This document shows positions 20,159 through 30,423 of a DNA stretch of 64,000 nucleotides, in pieces (positions within the stretch are counted from its first letter, which is position 1; each line of letters begins with the position of its first letter). A program made the position numbers and the translations under genes. Under the pieces are notes generated by a model that worked only from the letters and a program-made list of their open reading frames with translations, was not told the DNA's origin and ran no database searches. The stretch comes from Sphingobacteriia bacterium RIFOXYC2_FULL_35_18 (lineage in GTDB: Bacteria > Bacteroidota > Bacteroidia > Chitinophagales > Chitinophagaceae): contig MIAG01000004.1 in assembly GCA_001829005.1 (NCBI GenBank), positions 1-64,000 on the forward strand, in the 5' to 3' direction.

Positions 20159-21484
20159 ATGTCTACATTAACATCTACAATTGATTTCAGCTTGCCTTAC
20201 AAAGTGGCTGATATTAGCTTGGCCGATTGGGGTCGTAAAGAAATTCGTTTAGCGGAAGCGGAAATGCCAGGATTGATGGCTTTACGTGCTGAATATGGTG
20301 CTTCTCAACCTTTGAAAGGTGCAAGAGTAGCAGGTTGCTTACATATGACCATTCAAACAGCGGTTTTAATTGAAACATTAGTTGCATTAGGTGCCGAAGT
20401 TAAATGGAGCTCTTGTAATATATTTTCTACACAAGATCAAGCTGCTGCTGCTATTGCTGCTGCTGGAATTGGTGTATTTGCTTGGAAAGGTCAAACTCAA
20501 GAAGAAGCTGATTGGTGCATTGAGCAAACTTTGTTTTTCGGCGGTGCTGATCGTCCATTAAATATGATATTAGATGATGGTGGAGATTTAACCAATATGG
20601 TTTTTGATAAATATCCTGAGTTAATTGCTCATATTAAGGGATTATCTGAAGAAACCACTACTGGTGTTCACCGTTTATATGAGCGCATGGCTAAAGGTAC
20701 TTTACCAATTCCTGCAATCAATGTGAACGACTCTGTTACTAAATCTAAGTTCGATAACAAATATGGTTGTCAAGAATCTTTAGTTGATGCAATCCGCAGA
20801 GCTACCGACGTAATGATGGCTGGTAAAGTTGCCGTTGTTGGTGGATATGGAGATGTAGGTAAAGGATCTGCACTTTCTCTTCGTGGAGCAGGTTGTAGAG
20901 TAATTGTTACGGAGATTGACCCTATTTGTGCTTTGCAAGCTGCAATGGACGGATTTGAAGTTAAACCTATGGCAGTAGCAGTTGCAGAAGCTGATATAGT
21001 GGTAACTGCATCAGGTTGTAGAGACTTGATTACTGAAAAGCATTTCCGTTTGATGAAAGACAAAGCAATCGTATGTAATATCGGTCACTTTGATATTGAA
21101 ATTGACATGGCTTGGTTGAACTCAAATTATGGCAATACAAAAGATACCATTAAGCCTCAAGTAGATTTATACAATATTGACGGTAAAGACGTTATTGTTC
21201 TTGCTGAAGGCAGATTGGTAAACTTAGGTTGTGCTACTGGTCACCCATCATTTGTGATGAGTAACTCTTTCAGTAACCAAACTTTAGCACAAATTGAATT
21301 GTGGTTAAACCACAAGAACTACGAAAACAAAGTGTACGTTTTACCTAAGCATTTAGATGAGAAAGTAGCACGTTTACACCTTGCAAAAGTGGGTGCTCAA
21401 TTAGATGAATTAACCGATGAGCAGGCTGCCTATTTAGGTATCAGCAAAAACGGTCCTTTCAAATCTGATATGTATCGTTACTAG
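20159..21484 (+). CDS. ahcY: Adenosylhomocysteinase
   Basis: [45 protein letters not shown]-terminal FKSDMYRY. Confidence 0.97.
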   Translation: MSTLTSTIDFSLPYKVADISLADWGRKEIRLAEAEMPGLMALRAEYGASQPLKGARVAGCLHMTIQTAVLIETLVALGAEVKWSSCNIFSTQDQAAAAIAAAGIGVFAWKGQTQEEADWCIEQTLFFGGADRPLNMILDDGGDLTNMVFDKYPELIAHIKGLSEETTTGVHRLYERMAKGTLPIPAINVNDSVTKSKFDNKYGCQESLVDAIRRATDVMMAGKVAVVGGYGDVGKGSALSLRGAGCRVIVTEIDPICALQAAMDGFEVKPMAVAVAEADIVVTASGCRDLITEKHFRLMKDKAIVCNIGHFDIEIDMAWLNSNYGNTKDTIKPQVDLYNIDGKDVIVLAEGRLVNLGCATGHPSFVMSNSFSNQTLAQIELWLNHKNYENKVYVLPKHLDEKVARLHLAKVGAQLDELTDEQAAYLGISKNGPFKSDMYRY

Positions 21485-21508
21485 TATTTTTATTTTAGAA
21501 TAATATGG

Positions 21509-21535
21509 CGCCCCGAGCTTACTCGGGGCGTTTTT
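21509..21535 (+). terminator. Rho-independent terminator downstream of ahcY
   Basis: CGCCCCGAG-CTTA-CTCGGGGCG followed by TTTTT. Confidence 0.9.
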
Positions 21536-21561
21536 ATTTGTGTGAGCTTTTTATATCATTT

Positions 21562-21575
21562 ATGATTACAATCAT
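21562..21575. promoter_or_regulatory. FNR/CRP-like palindrome ATGATTACAATCAT upstream of the TPR histidine kinase
   Basis: TGAT-N4-ATCA core; close relatives at 56613-56626 and 63950-63963. Confidence 0.4.
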
Positions 21576-21656
21576 TTTTATAATTAGCATATACTTTAAT
21601 ATATTTAGAAAAATTTACAATTCCCCCTCGGCTTAATGAAGTGTAATTTTAACACA

Positions 21657-23705
21657 ATGAAAAATAATGCAAACCTTCTTGGTTTATTTTTATCAATATT
21701 TATATGGGGCTGTTCAACCAATCAAGACATTAAAGACTGGGACAACAATGAAAGCTTTGTAGATTCTGTATTGAATCAAATAAGTAAACAAAAGAACACA
21801 ACAAAAAGGAGCGAGATTATGTTTCTCGACTCTGCAATAAAGAAAAAATCATTAAGTCTAAAACAACAGTTACAAGTATACGCCTATAAATCTGGCCTTT
21901 TTTGCTACTATTTACAAAAACTTGACTCCGCAAAGTTGTATGCAGATTCTATGAATTATCTTTTAAAAGATAAAGATCCTAATGACTATCCAAATGCATT
22001 TACCTACACCTATTATACCATAGGTGATGCAATGTATGCAAACAACCAGTTTAATGAAGCATATACCTACTACTTTAAAGCAAGGCAATTCAACACGCTA
22101 AAAAAAGACTATTGTGCATTAAAAGAGTATAGCTATCGAATTGGGATGATTTTATACAACCAGGGTGAATTTAAAAATGCAGCCGACAACTTTAAACAAA
22201 GTTTTTCGGAAGCTTTATTGTGCGAAAAAAATAATGAATATTCTAATTATTACAGAAAACAGGAATTACTCAATAATATCGCATTATGTTTTTACAAATT
22301 AGACCATATCGATAGCGCTTTAACTTATTATAATAAAGCGCTTGAATACATTAGTACTCACCAAAAGGCAGATACCACTACTTTTTTTTATGATGAAATG
22401 GCTAAAGGAGTAGTGTATGGGAATATTGGGGACATACATAAAAAATCAGGAAATATTCAAGAAGCTGAGCGCAACTTTAAGAAGAGCATAGATATCAATT
22501 TACATTCTGGAAGAGAAACGATTGATGCACAACTCAGTTATTTAAAACTAGCCGAGTTATACGCAGAAAAAAAAGAATTTACAAAACTTGGAAATGCTCT
22601 AGCAGAGATTAGAATTTCAATGAACGAGACCCCTAATACAAAAGGTGAAATCAAATGGAATAAGCTATCTTGGAAATATTTTGAGCAAAACAATGAAAAA
22701 GCAAAAGCCCATGATTACCTTGTTAAATTTCTTGAACTTCAAGATGCAGATGAAAAAATAAACAAAAAAATTTATGAAGTAGATATCAATAAGCAGTTAG
22801 AATTATTAGAACAACAAAACCAACTTCATATTGCTCAACACGAAAATGAAGTATCCAGAACTTACCTAATTTCAATTGCTGTAATACTTTTCCTTATTAT
22901 TCTATTAAGTATAATCCTTGGAAGAAATTGGCTTCATTCAAGAAAACATATTAGCACACTTAAAGAGCTCAACGAAACAGTTAGTACTCAAAATGAACAG
23001 TTAGAAATAGCCATGAGTGCTTTGCAAAAAACCATTTCAGAAAAAGACAGTATATTAAAATTAGTTGCACACGATTTACGAACTCCAGTTGCTTCCATAC
23101 CAACAATGGTTGAAATTATTATTGCTGAAGAAGATGAAGCACAAAAATTAGAATACCTTGAAATGATCAAATCTGCATGCAATAGTTCTTTAACATTGAT
23201 TGCAGAAATTATGGCTACAGCAGATATTAGTAATAAAAATATTGAAAAAGAACCCACCTTACTCAATGAGTTTATTAATGATTGTGCCGCAATATTAGAG
23301 TTAAAAGTAAAAGAGAAAAATCAACAACTCATTGTACAACTACCAGATTTAGACACAACGGTCATGTTGAACCCTGAGAAAATGAAAAGAGTTATTTTTA
23401 ACCTTGTAACCAATTCGGTTAAGTTTAGTAAAAAAGACACTACAATTATACTTTCAGCAAAAACCGTTGGCAATAAAGTCTTTATTGAAGTAGCCGATAA
23501 TGGTATTGGCATACCTGAAAAATTAATTCCAGAAATATTTAATATTTCAAAATCAGGGAAACGGAAAGGAACAGATGGAGAAAAGTCTTATGGATTAGGC
23601 TTAAATATTTGCAAACGCATTGTTGAAGCACATGATGGATCCATTAATGTACAAAGCCAAGAAGGAAAGGGCAGCACTTTTACAGTAGAACTACCCTTAT
23701 CCTAA
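21657..23705 (+). CDS. TPR-containing membrane sensor histidine kinase
   Basis: Lipoprotein-like N-terminus (FIWGC), TPR-like repeats, one TM near LISIAVILFLIILLSIIL, HisKA LKLVAHDLRTPVASI, HATPase DNGIGIPEKL...YGLGLNICKRIVEAHDG. Alternative start 21636. Confidence 0.9.
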   Translation: MKNNANLLGLFLSIFIWGCSTNQDIKDWDNNESFVDSVLNQISKQKNTTKRSEIMFLDSAIKKKSLSLKQQLQVYAYKSGLFCYYLQKLDSAKLYADSMNYLLKDKDPNDYPNAFTYTYYTIGDAMYANNQFNEAYTYYFKARQFNTLKKDYCALKEYSYRIGMILYNQGEFKNAADNFKQSFSEALLCEKNNEYSNYYRKQELLNNIALCFYKLDHIDSALTYYNKALEYISTHQKADTTTFFYDEMAKGVVYGNIGDIHKKSGNIQEAERNFKKSIDINLHSGRETIDAQLSYLKLAELYAEKKEFTKLGNALAEIRISMNETPNTKGEIKWNKLSWKYFEQNNEKAKAHDYLVKFLELQDADEKINKKIYEVDINKQLELLEQQNQLHIAQHENEVSRTYLISIAVILFLIILLSIILGRNWLHSRKHISTLKELNETVSTQNEQLEIAMSALQKTISEKDSILKLVAHDLRTPVASIPTMVEIIIAEEDEAQKLEYLEMIKSACNSSLTLIAEIMATADISNKNIEKEPTLLNEFINDCAAILELKVKEKNQQLIVQLPDLDTTVMLNPEKMKRVIFNLVTNSVKFSKKDTTIILSAKTVGNKVFIEVADNGIGIPEKLIPEIFNISKSGKRKGTDGEKSYGLGLNICKRIVEAHDGSINVQSQEGKGSTFTVELPLS

Positions 23706-23707
23706 TG

Positions 23708-23938
23708 CTATTGGGTTAATAAAGCGTACAACTCATCTTTCAAATGCAGTCGTTTTTTTCTCAATTCTGTTAATACTTCATCAGCTGGAGTCTCTACTCC
23801 TGATTCAATTCTATGCACTGCATGGTTCACTTCATCATACTCGTCTGAAAGTTTTTTAAAATGCGCATTAGCCACTTTAAATTCAGAAATTCTCGAATCA
23901 AATTCAGGGAATTCATGGTGTAAGTCGTGTTTTTCCAT
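23708..23938 (-). CDS. YdcH/DUF465 family small protein
   Basis: MEKHDLHHEFPEFDSRISEFKVANAHFKKLSDEYDEVNHAVHRIESG...LRKKRLHLKDELYALL. Confidence 0.85.
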   Translation of the reverse strand: MEKHDLHHEFPEFDSRISEFKVANAHFKKLSDEYDEVNHAVHRIESGVETPADEVLTELRKKRLHLKDELYALLTQ

Positions 23939-23988
23939 TATGTTGTAGTTTTATAACTTAAAGTTATTCAAGTTAAAGTTTAAAATAA

Positions 23989-25167
23989 ATGACAATAATC
24001 AGGTCTTTACTTAAATGGGGCATTTTATGTATTCTGATTTCATTATTTGCGGGTTCTGCTTCGGCGTTATTTTTAGTTTTATTGGATTCTGTAACAACAT
24101 TAAGAACAAAATATACCGGCCTGATTGCTTTGCTGCCTATGGCAGCATTAATTTCTGTAATACTCTATCAAACAATTGGGAAAAAATCTGCTAAAGGGAA
24201 CCAACTAATTGTGGCAACCATAGAACACCCATCTAAGCCCTTAATTGAGTGGATAATGGCCCCTTTCATTTTATTCACCACATTAATTGCCCATCTATGT
24301 GGTGCTTCCGTAGGTAGAGAAGGAACTGCACTTCAACTATCTGCCTCACTTTCCGATCAACTAACCAGACCATTCAAACTAAGTGACTATGAAAGAGCAA
24401 TTCTGCTTAAAGCAGCTGTGGCTGCTGGATTTGGCTCTGTTTTTGGCACTCCCTTAGCTGGTGCATTATTTGCCTTAGAGTTTGCGGATAAGAAAATTCA
24501 TTTCACCAAAAATATAGCCCCAATTTTTATTTGCGGCTTTTTAGCAGACCAAGTTACACTCTGGTGGGGTATTCAACATACTGTATATTCTATTACTCAT
24601 TTACCCGCCTTTAATTTGCTTTCTGGCTTACAAATTTTATTAGCCTCAATCCTATTTGGCGTTATTGCATTTGTTTTTAAAGCTGGTTTAACATTTACTA
24701 AATATTCAACGGCAAAATTGATTCCAAATGAATCATGGAGAGCGGTATCAGGAGGAATATTAATTGCAGTGGTTATTTATTCTACAGCTATTGATGATTT
24801 TATAGGTTTGGGTATTCCATATATCTTAAATGCTTATTCAGCACCAGCAATTCCATTTGCTTTTTTAATAAAATTATTGCTTACTATTTTTTCTCTATCT
24901 ATAGGATTTAAAGGAGGTGAAGTAACTCCATTGTTTTTTATTGGTGCCACCCTGGGGAGTGCACTTTCGTTAATCATCCCCTTACCCATTTCATTCTTAG
25001 CCGGAATGGGCATGGTGGCTGTTTTTGGGGCCGCTTCAAAAACCCCTTTGGCAACAGCACTATTAGCTTATGAGCTATTTGGGAAAGAATATATATTTTA
25101 TGCTTTTGTTATTGCCTTTATAGCTAGTTTTATTGCTGGCAAAAAATCAATTTATCAACCCCAATAA
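23989..25167 (+). CDS. CLC family transporter, likely fluoride/proton antiporter type (CLC-F/EriC-F)
   Basis: GNQLIV in place of GSGIP, GASVGREGTALQLSASLSDQ, GFKGGEVTPLFFIGATLGSAL. Confidence 0.8.
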   Translation: MTIIRSLLKWGILCILISLFAGSASALFLVLLDSVTTLRTKYTGLIALLPMAALISVILYQTIGKKSAKGNQLIVATIEHPSKPLIEWIMAPFILFTTLIAHLCGASVGREGTALQLSASLSDQLTRPFKLSDYERAILLKAAVAAGFGSVFGTPLAGALFALEFADKKIHFTKNIAPIFICGFLADQVTLWWGIQHTVYSITHLPAFNLLSGLQILLASILFGVIAFVFKAGLTFTKYSTAKLIPNESWRAVSGGILIAVVIYSTAIDDFIGLGIPYILNAYSAPAIPFAFLIKLLLTIFSLSIGFKGGEVTPLFFIGATLGSALSLIIPLPISFLAGMGMVAVFGAASKTPLATALLAYELFGKEYIFYAFVIAFIASFIAGKKSIYQPQ

Positions 25168-25168
25168 A

Positions 25169-25714
25169 ATGAACTGGCAACCAGAGTATTTAGAAAATGA
25201 TTTAGTAAAGTTGGTACCACTTGCTGAAACCCATTTTGAACAATTGTATGCTGTTGCATCAGATCCACTCATTTGGGAGCAGCATCCAAATAAGAATAGA
25301 TACCAACTAACGGTTTTTAAAAACTTTTTTGAGGGAGCCATTCTTTCTAAAGGAGCATTTCTAATAACGGATGCTCAAACCAATGAAGCAATTGGTAGTA
25401 GTCGGTTTTGCAATTTCAACGCAGAAAAAAAATCGATTGAAATTGGTTATACTTTTTATGCAAGAAAATACTGGGGCAAGGGATATAACAGATCTACCAA
25501 ACAACTAATGATCAATTATGCCCTTGAAAAAGTAAACACTATTCATTTCTTTGTGGGTGCTGAAAATATTCGCTCCCAAAAAGCGATGGAAAAGCTTGGG
25601 GCGGTCAAATTAGGTGAAGTACTAATGCCTTACTACGGCGAACCTGATCGGTTAAATTTTCAATACCAAATTGACCAAAATTTATGGGATGCTACTAATT
25701 CAAAAGATGAATAA
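25169..25714 (+). CDS. GNAT family N-acetyltransferase (RimJ/RimL type)
   Basis: VKLVPLAETHFEQLYAVASDPLIWEQHP...IEIGYTFYARKYWGKGYN...AENIRSQKAMEKLGAV; start moved from 25133 to the MNWQPEYL ATG. Confidence 0.88.
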   Translation: MNWQPEYLENDLVKLVPLAETHFEQLYAVASDPLIWEQHPNKNRYQLTVFKNFFEGAILSKGAFLITDAQTNEAIGSSRFCNFNAEKKSIEIGYTFYARKYWGKGYNRSTKQLMINYALEKVNTIHFFVGAENIRSQKAMEKLGAVKLGEVLMPYYGEPDRLNFQYQIDQNLWDATNSKDE

Positions 25715-25720
25715 AAAATC

Positions 25721-26287
25721 ATGAGAGAATCTAACAATAGGCCAGCACAAGCCAAAATATTAAGAAACTTTAGAAAGTTGCACAGAATTACTGGGGCTTT
25801 GTTATTTGTATTCTTTTTTATTGTAGCCATCACAGGTTCATTATTAGGATGGAAAAAAAATAGTGGAGGCATGATTATGGCCAAATCATACAAGGGAAGT
25901 TCAACACAATTAAAAGATTGGCTTTCAATTGATAGTTTATATCGAAATGCCTGCAATTATTTAAGAGACTCTGTTTCAGCGGACCTGTCAACAGAAGTTG
26001 ATAGAATAGATATAAGAAAAGATAAGGGAATGGTTAAATTTATTTTCACCAATCACTTTACAGGATTACAACTTGATGGCGCTACAGGACAAATATTACA
26101 TATTGAAAAAAGAAGAGCAGACTACATAGAAAAAATTCATGATGGCTCTATTATTGATTTTTATTTTGGTTGGGATGGATATTTTAAACTAATCTATACC
26201 AGCATTATGGGACTCGCATTAATACTATTTACTGTTACTGGGTTTTGGCTTTGGTATGGGCCCAAACGCATGAGAAAGCATGCTTAA
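25721..26287 (+). CDS. PepSY-associated TM helix protein
   Basis: KLHRITGALLFVFFFIVAITGSLLGWKK...KIHDGSIIDFYFGWDGYFKLIYTSIMGLALILFTVTGFWLWYGPKRMRK. Confidence 0.8.
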   Translation: MRESNNRPAQAKILRNFRKLHRITGALLFVFFFIVAITGSLLGWKKNSGGMIMAKSYKGSSTQLKDWLSIDSLYRNACNYLRDSVSADLSTEVDRIDIRKDKGMVKFIFTNHFTGLQLDGATGQILHIEKRRADYIEKIHDGSIIDFYFGWDGYFKLIYTSIMGLALILFTVTGFWLWYGPKRMRKHA

Positions 26288-26296
26288 ATTTACATT

Positions 26297-27946
26297 ATGA
26301 GCGCGACAGATATTTGGATGCTTATAGCCGGACTGGGATTATTCCTTTATGGTATGTTTCATTTAGAAGACTCCATGAAGCAAATGGAAGGCCGTTCATT
26401 TAAGTTATTTCTACAAAAAAATACTAAAAATAAATTTAAGGCAATACTGAGTGGAACAATCGTTACAGGTGTTTTGCAGAGCAGTTCTATTGTAAACTTA
26501 ATGGTATTATCTTTTGTGGGAGCTGGCATTTTGTCTATGCGAAATGCGATAGCAGTGGTTTTAGGAGCTAATATTGGAGGAACATTTAATAGTTGGCTAG
26601 TTGCATTATTAGGATTTAAAGTAGAGTTAAATAATGTCACTTTGCCATTAATTGGAATTGGTGGCATTTGCTTAATCGTTTTTAAACAAAAAAAAACAAT
26701 CTATCAAATAGCCCTTTTTTGTATGGGTTTGGGTATGCTCTTTTTAGGCCTTCAATTGATGAAGCAGAGTATGGATGCCATGATGACCCAATTTGATTTT
26801 ACTCCTTACCTATCCTATCCACGCATTATTTTTCTTTTATTAGGATTTATCATTACTTCCATTGTTCAAACAAGTTCTGCAACGGTTGTTGTGGTATTAA
26901 CTGCTTTATATGCCCATGTTATACCTATTGAAACCGCTATTTCGGTTGTTTTAGGTGCAGAACTAGGTACTACTGTTAAATTAATTTTAGGTGCAATTGG
27001 TGGCAATTCTGCTAAAAAAAGAGTGGCATTGGGTAATAGTTTATTCAACGTACTTACTTCTGCTGCAGGCTTTATTTTTATTGACCCGATTATACAGTTG
27101 ATTACCCAAACATTCTTAATTAAAGATCCTATTTTGGTTCTAGTAGCATTTCAAACATTTATTAATTTGGCTGGGGTTATATTGATTTATTTTTTCTTGA
27201 ATAAATATGGCAACTTTTTAGAGAACCAATTTAAAGAAGACAAAAAAACGGTACTTCAGTTTCTACAAAATGCAAGTGTAGAAGTGCCTTCTACTATCAC
27301 AGATATGTTGAATAAAGAAGTAGGCCTATACATTGAAAGAGTAATACGTTTTAATTTAACCAGCTTCCATATTAAGCCTAATTGGCTTATCAATAGCGAA
27401 TTTGAGTTCATTTATCAAAGCCAATATGCTAAAAACGACTCGATAGAATTGCCTGAACAATACCAACAACTAAAAGAGTCTGAAGGAGAAATTTTAACCT
27501 ATTATTCAAAAGTGATGTCTCAAATGAAACAGTCTGATGAAATAGTTAGAATAAACAAATTAATAGAAGCCCTTAGAAATGCAATGTATTCAGCCAAGGG
27601 AATGAAAGATGTTTACCAAGATAAAACAGAATTTAGTAATTCAATTAACGAAGTGAAATACGAAATGTACCACCAGTTTCAGTCTGAGTTAAGTGAATTC
27701 TACAAACTGCTGTATGTATCGTTTACAAACAAAGAAATGAATAATGGATTAGAAAGCATATCGTCTTTGTTAGAAAAAAATAAGACCGATTTTGACGAAA
27801 GAATTAATCATATTTATTTTCATGCAGGTCAAAACATGCTTAAAGAAAAAGATATTGCTACCTTATTTAACTTGAACAGAGAATTGTACTCTTCTTGCAA
27901 AGCAATAGCGCTTGCCGTAAAAGATTATAAAGACAAATCAATATAA
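26297..27946 (+). CDS. Na/Pi cotransporter family protein with PhoU-like C-terminus
   Basis: GLGLFLYGMFHLEDSMKQM, repeated GTIVTGVLQSSSIVNLMV and IVQTSSATVVVV motifs, ANIGGT/AELGTT. Confidence 0.9.
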   Translation: MSATDIWMLIAGLGLFLYGMFHLEDSMKQMEGRSFKLFLQKNTKNKFKAILSGTIVTGVLQSSSIVNLMVLSFVGAGILSMRNAIAVVLGANIGGTFNSWLVALLGFKVELNNVTLPLIGIGGICLIVFKQKKTIYQIALFCMGLGMLFLGLQLMKQSMDAMMTQFDFTPYLSYPRIIFLLLGFIITSIVQTSSATVVVVLTALYAHVIPIETAISVVLGAELGTTVKLILGAIGGNSAKKRVALGNSLFNVLTSAAGFIFIDPIIQLITQTFLIKDPILVLVAFQTFINLAGVILIYFFLNKYGNFLENQFKEDKKTVLQFLQNASVEVPSTITDMLNKEVGLYIERVIRFNLTSFHIKPNWLINSEFEFIYQSQYAKNDSIELPEQYQQLKESEGEILTYYSKVMSQMKQSDEIVRINKLIEALRNAMYSAKGMKDVYQDKTEFSNSINEVKYEMYHQFQSELSEFYKLLYVSFTNKEMNNGLESISSLLEKNKTDFDERINHIYFHAGQNMLKEKDIATLFNLNRELYSSCKAIALAVKDYKDKSI

Positions 27947-27984
27947 AAGCGCCTCAATTAGTATACTAACTGAGACGCTTTGCT
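27947..27984. terminator. Bidirectional terminator-like inverted repeat between convergent genes
   Basis: AAGCGcCTCAaTTAGT/ACTAAcTGAGaCGCTT; followed by TTTTATAT on the minus strand. Confidence 0.65.
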
Positions 27985-27996
27985 AAATAATTATTT

Positions 27997-29130
27997 TTAT
28001 AAATTTCCTCTTAAATCTTGTTCTCTTTCTAATGCTTCAAACAAAGCCTTGAAATTTCCTTTACCAAAGCTTTTAGCTCCTTTTCTTTGTATAATTTCAA
28101 AGAAAAGTGTTGGTCTATCTTCAACTGGCTTACTAAATATTTGCAGTAAATAACCTTCATCGTCTCTATCTACTAATATGCCTAATTCTTTCAATGGTTC
28201 AAGGTCTTCATCAATTTTACCCACTCTGCTAATTAAATCATCATAATACGAGTTTGGTACTTTTAAAAACTCAATGCCACGTTGTTGTAATTGGGTAACA
28301 GTAGCAACAATATCATTAGTAGCCAATGCTACGTGTTGACAGCCTTCCCCATCATAAAAATCAAGGTACTCCTCTACTTGAGACTTCTTCTTTCCTTCTG
28401 CAGGTTCATTAATTGGGAATTTTACAAAGCCATTTCCATTACTCATGACTTTGCTCATTAGAGCTGAATACTCCGTAGAAATATCATTATCATCAAAGCT
28501 TAAGATATTTTTAAACCCAAGTACATTTTCATAAAATGCAACCCACTTATTCATTTGATTCCAACCTACATTTCCAACACAATGGTCTACATACAATAAT
28601 CCTGTACTAGTAGGATTATAAGAAGACTCCCATTTTTTGAACCCTGGCAAAAAAACACCTTGATAATTTTTCCTTTCTATAAAGAGATGAACTGTATCGC
28701 CATAAGTTTTAATTCCGCTGATAACAGCTTCTCCATTTTCATCTGTTAGTTTGATGGGTTCCAAATCTGATATTGCTCCACGACTGGTTGTTTGAAACCA
28801 TGCGTCAGCAGCGTCTTCTACCATTAATGCTAGATGCCTTACTCCATCCCCATGTTTATAAATATGATCAGCAATAGGGTTATTCGCCCTAAGTGGAGTT
28901 GTAAATACAAAAGTGAGCTTATTCTGTCTTACGACATAGCTTACCTTGTCTTTGATACCTGTTTCTGGACCAGCATAAGCCAAACTTTGAAAACCAAATG
29001 CAGTTTTATAAAAATGTGCTGCTTGTTTAGCATTCCCCACATAAAATTCTACGTAGTCGGTCCCTTGTAAAGGTAAAAAATCGCCCTGCTTTAAAGCAGC
29101 ATTTAAAGGCAATGCAGAAGATATATTCAT
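27997..29130 (-). CDS. hppD: 4-hydroxyphenylpyruvate dioxygenase
   Basis: DYVEFYVGNAKQAAHFYKTAFGF, HGDGVRHLAL, YVDHCVGNV, GCQHVALATNDI, FFEIIQRKGAKSFGKGNFKALFEALEREQ; start at MNISSALPL. Confidence 0.95.
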   Translation of the reverse strand: MNISSALPLNAALKQGDFLPLQGTDYVEFYVGNAKQAAHFYKTAFGFQSLAYAGPETGIKDKVSYVVRQNKLTFVFTTPLRANNPIADHIYKHGDGVRHLALMVEDAADAWFQTTSRGAISDLEPIKLTDENGEAVISGIKTYGDTVHLFIERKNYQGVFLPGFKKWESSYNPTSTGLLYVDHCVGNVGWNQMNKWVAFYENVLGFKNILSFDDNDISTEYSALMSKVMSNGNGFVKFPINEPAEGKKKSQVEEYLDFYDGEGCQHVALATNDIVATVTQLQQRGIEFLKVPNSYYDDLISRVGKIDEDLEPLKELGILVDRDDEGYLLQIFSKPVEDRPTLFFEIIQRKGAKSFGKGNFKALFEALEREQDLRGNL

Positions 29131-29288
29131 AATTAATGAAAATTTAAATTGAAAAATAAAGTAGACATAGATTAAACAACCAATAGTCAATGACTGATGG
29201 TAAGTGCTTCAATCAATAGATAATATTCAATTCTATTATCACTAAATCGTTTATGAGGATAATCGGGTAGCATCGTTGCAAATTTAGT

Positions 29289-29296
29289 TATCTTTG
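29289..29296 (+). promoter_or_regulatory. Putative -7 element of the purK promoter (TATCTTTG)
   Basis: Exact TAnnTTTG match ending 5 nt before ATG 29302. Confidence 0.45.
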
Positions 29297-29301
29297 GGCT
29301 T

Positions 29302-30423
29302 ATGAAAATTGGAATTCTTGGTGGCGGACAATTAGGTAGAATGTTGCTTCAAGCAGCAGCTAATTATACAGTAGAAACCTATGTTTTAGAAAATGACCCC
29401 AATTGTCCATCGGCGCATTTATGTCATTCTTTTACCAAAGGAGATATTACTGATTTTGATGCAGTATACCAGTTTGGTAAAAATTTAGATGCTATAACTA
29501 TTGAGATTGAGTCGGTTAATGTAGATGCACTAGAAAAATTACAGGCAGAAGGAGTTAAAGTGTACCCCCATCCTTCCGCTATTCGCATTATCAAAAACAA
29601 GATCACCCAAAAACAATTTTACAAAGACAACGGCATTCCAAGTTCAGCGTTTGTAATAACAGAAACCAAGGAAGATGTATTAAATCATCTTTCACTCTTA
29701 CCCGCAGTACACAAAATTGGTGAGGGAGGGTATGATGGCAAGGGCGTACAAATTATTAACAATAAATTTGATGTAGACAAAGCCTTCAGTGCTGCAAGTG
29801 TTTTAGAAAAAAAAGTGTCCATTAAAAAAGAAATAGCGCTCATTGTTGCAATGAATGATACAGGAGAAACTGCACTATTTCCTGCATCTGAAATGATGGT
29901 TAACCCTGCATTGAATTTATTAGACTACCAAATTAGTCCGGCACTTATCCCAGAAAAAGTACTTTGGGTGGTTGAAGCAGTTGCCATTAAATTAGTTAAA
30001 GCGCTAAATAGCCCAGGATTGTTTGCTGTAGAAATGTTTATTGACCAAAATGATGAAGTATGGGTAAACGAAACGGCACCGCGTGTGCACAATAGTGGTC
30101 ACCATACTATTGAAGCCAATTACTGCAGTCAATATGATATGCTTTGGAGAATCATGTTGCAATATCCATTGGGCAATACAGACCCCATTCTTCCTGCTGC
30201 AATAGTAAATATTATTGGGGAAGATGGTTATAGTGGCAATGCGGTTTATGAAGGATTAGAAGATGTACTTAAAACAGACAATGCTTTCGTTCATTTATAT
30301 GGCAAACAAACCACAAAGCCAGGCAGAAAAATGGGACATGTTACCATTATGCACAAAGATTATCAAGACTTAACACATAAAGCAAATAAGATAAAGAATA
30401 CGCTTAGAGTTAAAGCCAATTAG
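29302..30423 (+). CDS. purK: 5-(carboxyamino)imidazole ribonucleotide synthase
   Basis: IGILGGGQLGRMLLQAA, GGYDGKGVQII, FAVEMFIDQNDEVWVNETAPRVHNSGHHTIEA. Confidence 0.97.
   Translation: MKIGILGGGQLGRMLLQAAANYTVETYVLENDPNCPSAHLCHSFTKGDITDFDAVYQFGKNLDAITIEIESVNVDALEKLQAEGVKVYPHPSAIRIIKNKITQKQFYKDNGIPSSAFVITETKEDVLNHLSLLPAVHKIGEGGYDGKGVQIINNKFDVDKAFSAASVLEKKVSIKKEIALIVAMNDTGETALFPASEMMVNPALNLLDYQISPALIPEKVLWVVEAVAIKLVKALNSPGLFAVEMFIDQNDEVWVNETAPRVHNSGHHTIEANYCSQYDMLWRIMLQYPLGNTDPILPAAIVNIIGEDGYSGNAVYEGLEDVLKTDNAFVHLYGKQTTKPGRKMGHVTIMHKDYQDLTHKANKIKNTLRVKAN

Noticed and set aside
23939-23988. Fluoride riboswitch upstream of the CLC-F type gene
   Set aside because: The 50-nt AT-rich gap lacks the GC-rich conserved crcB-motif elements and is too short for the aptamer.
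29263-29280. Sigma-54-like CGGGTAGCATCGTTGCA upstream of purK
   Set aside because: Spacing fits, but the -24 element is poor (GGGTA vs TGGCA) and a housekeeping gene with a -7 box is downstream.
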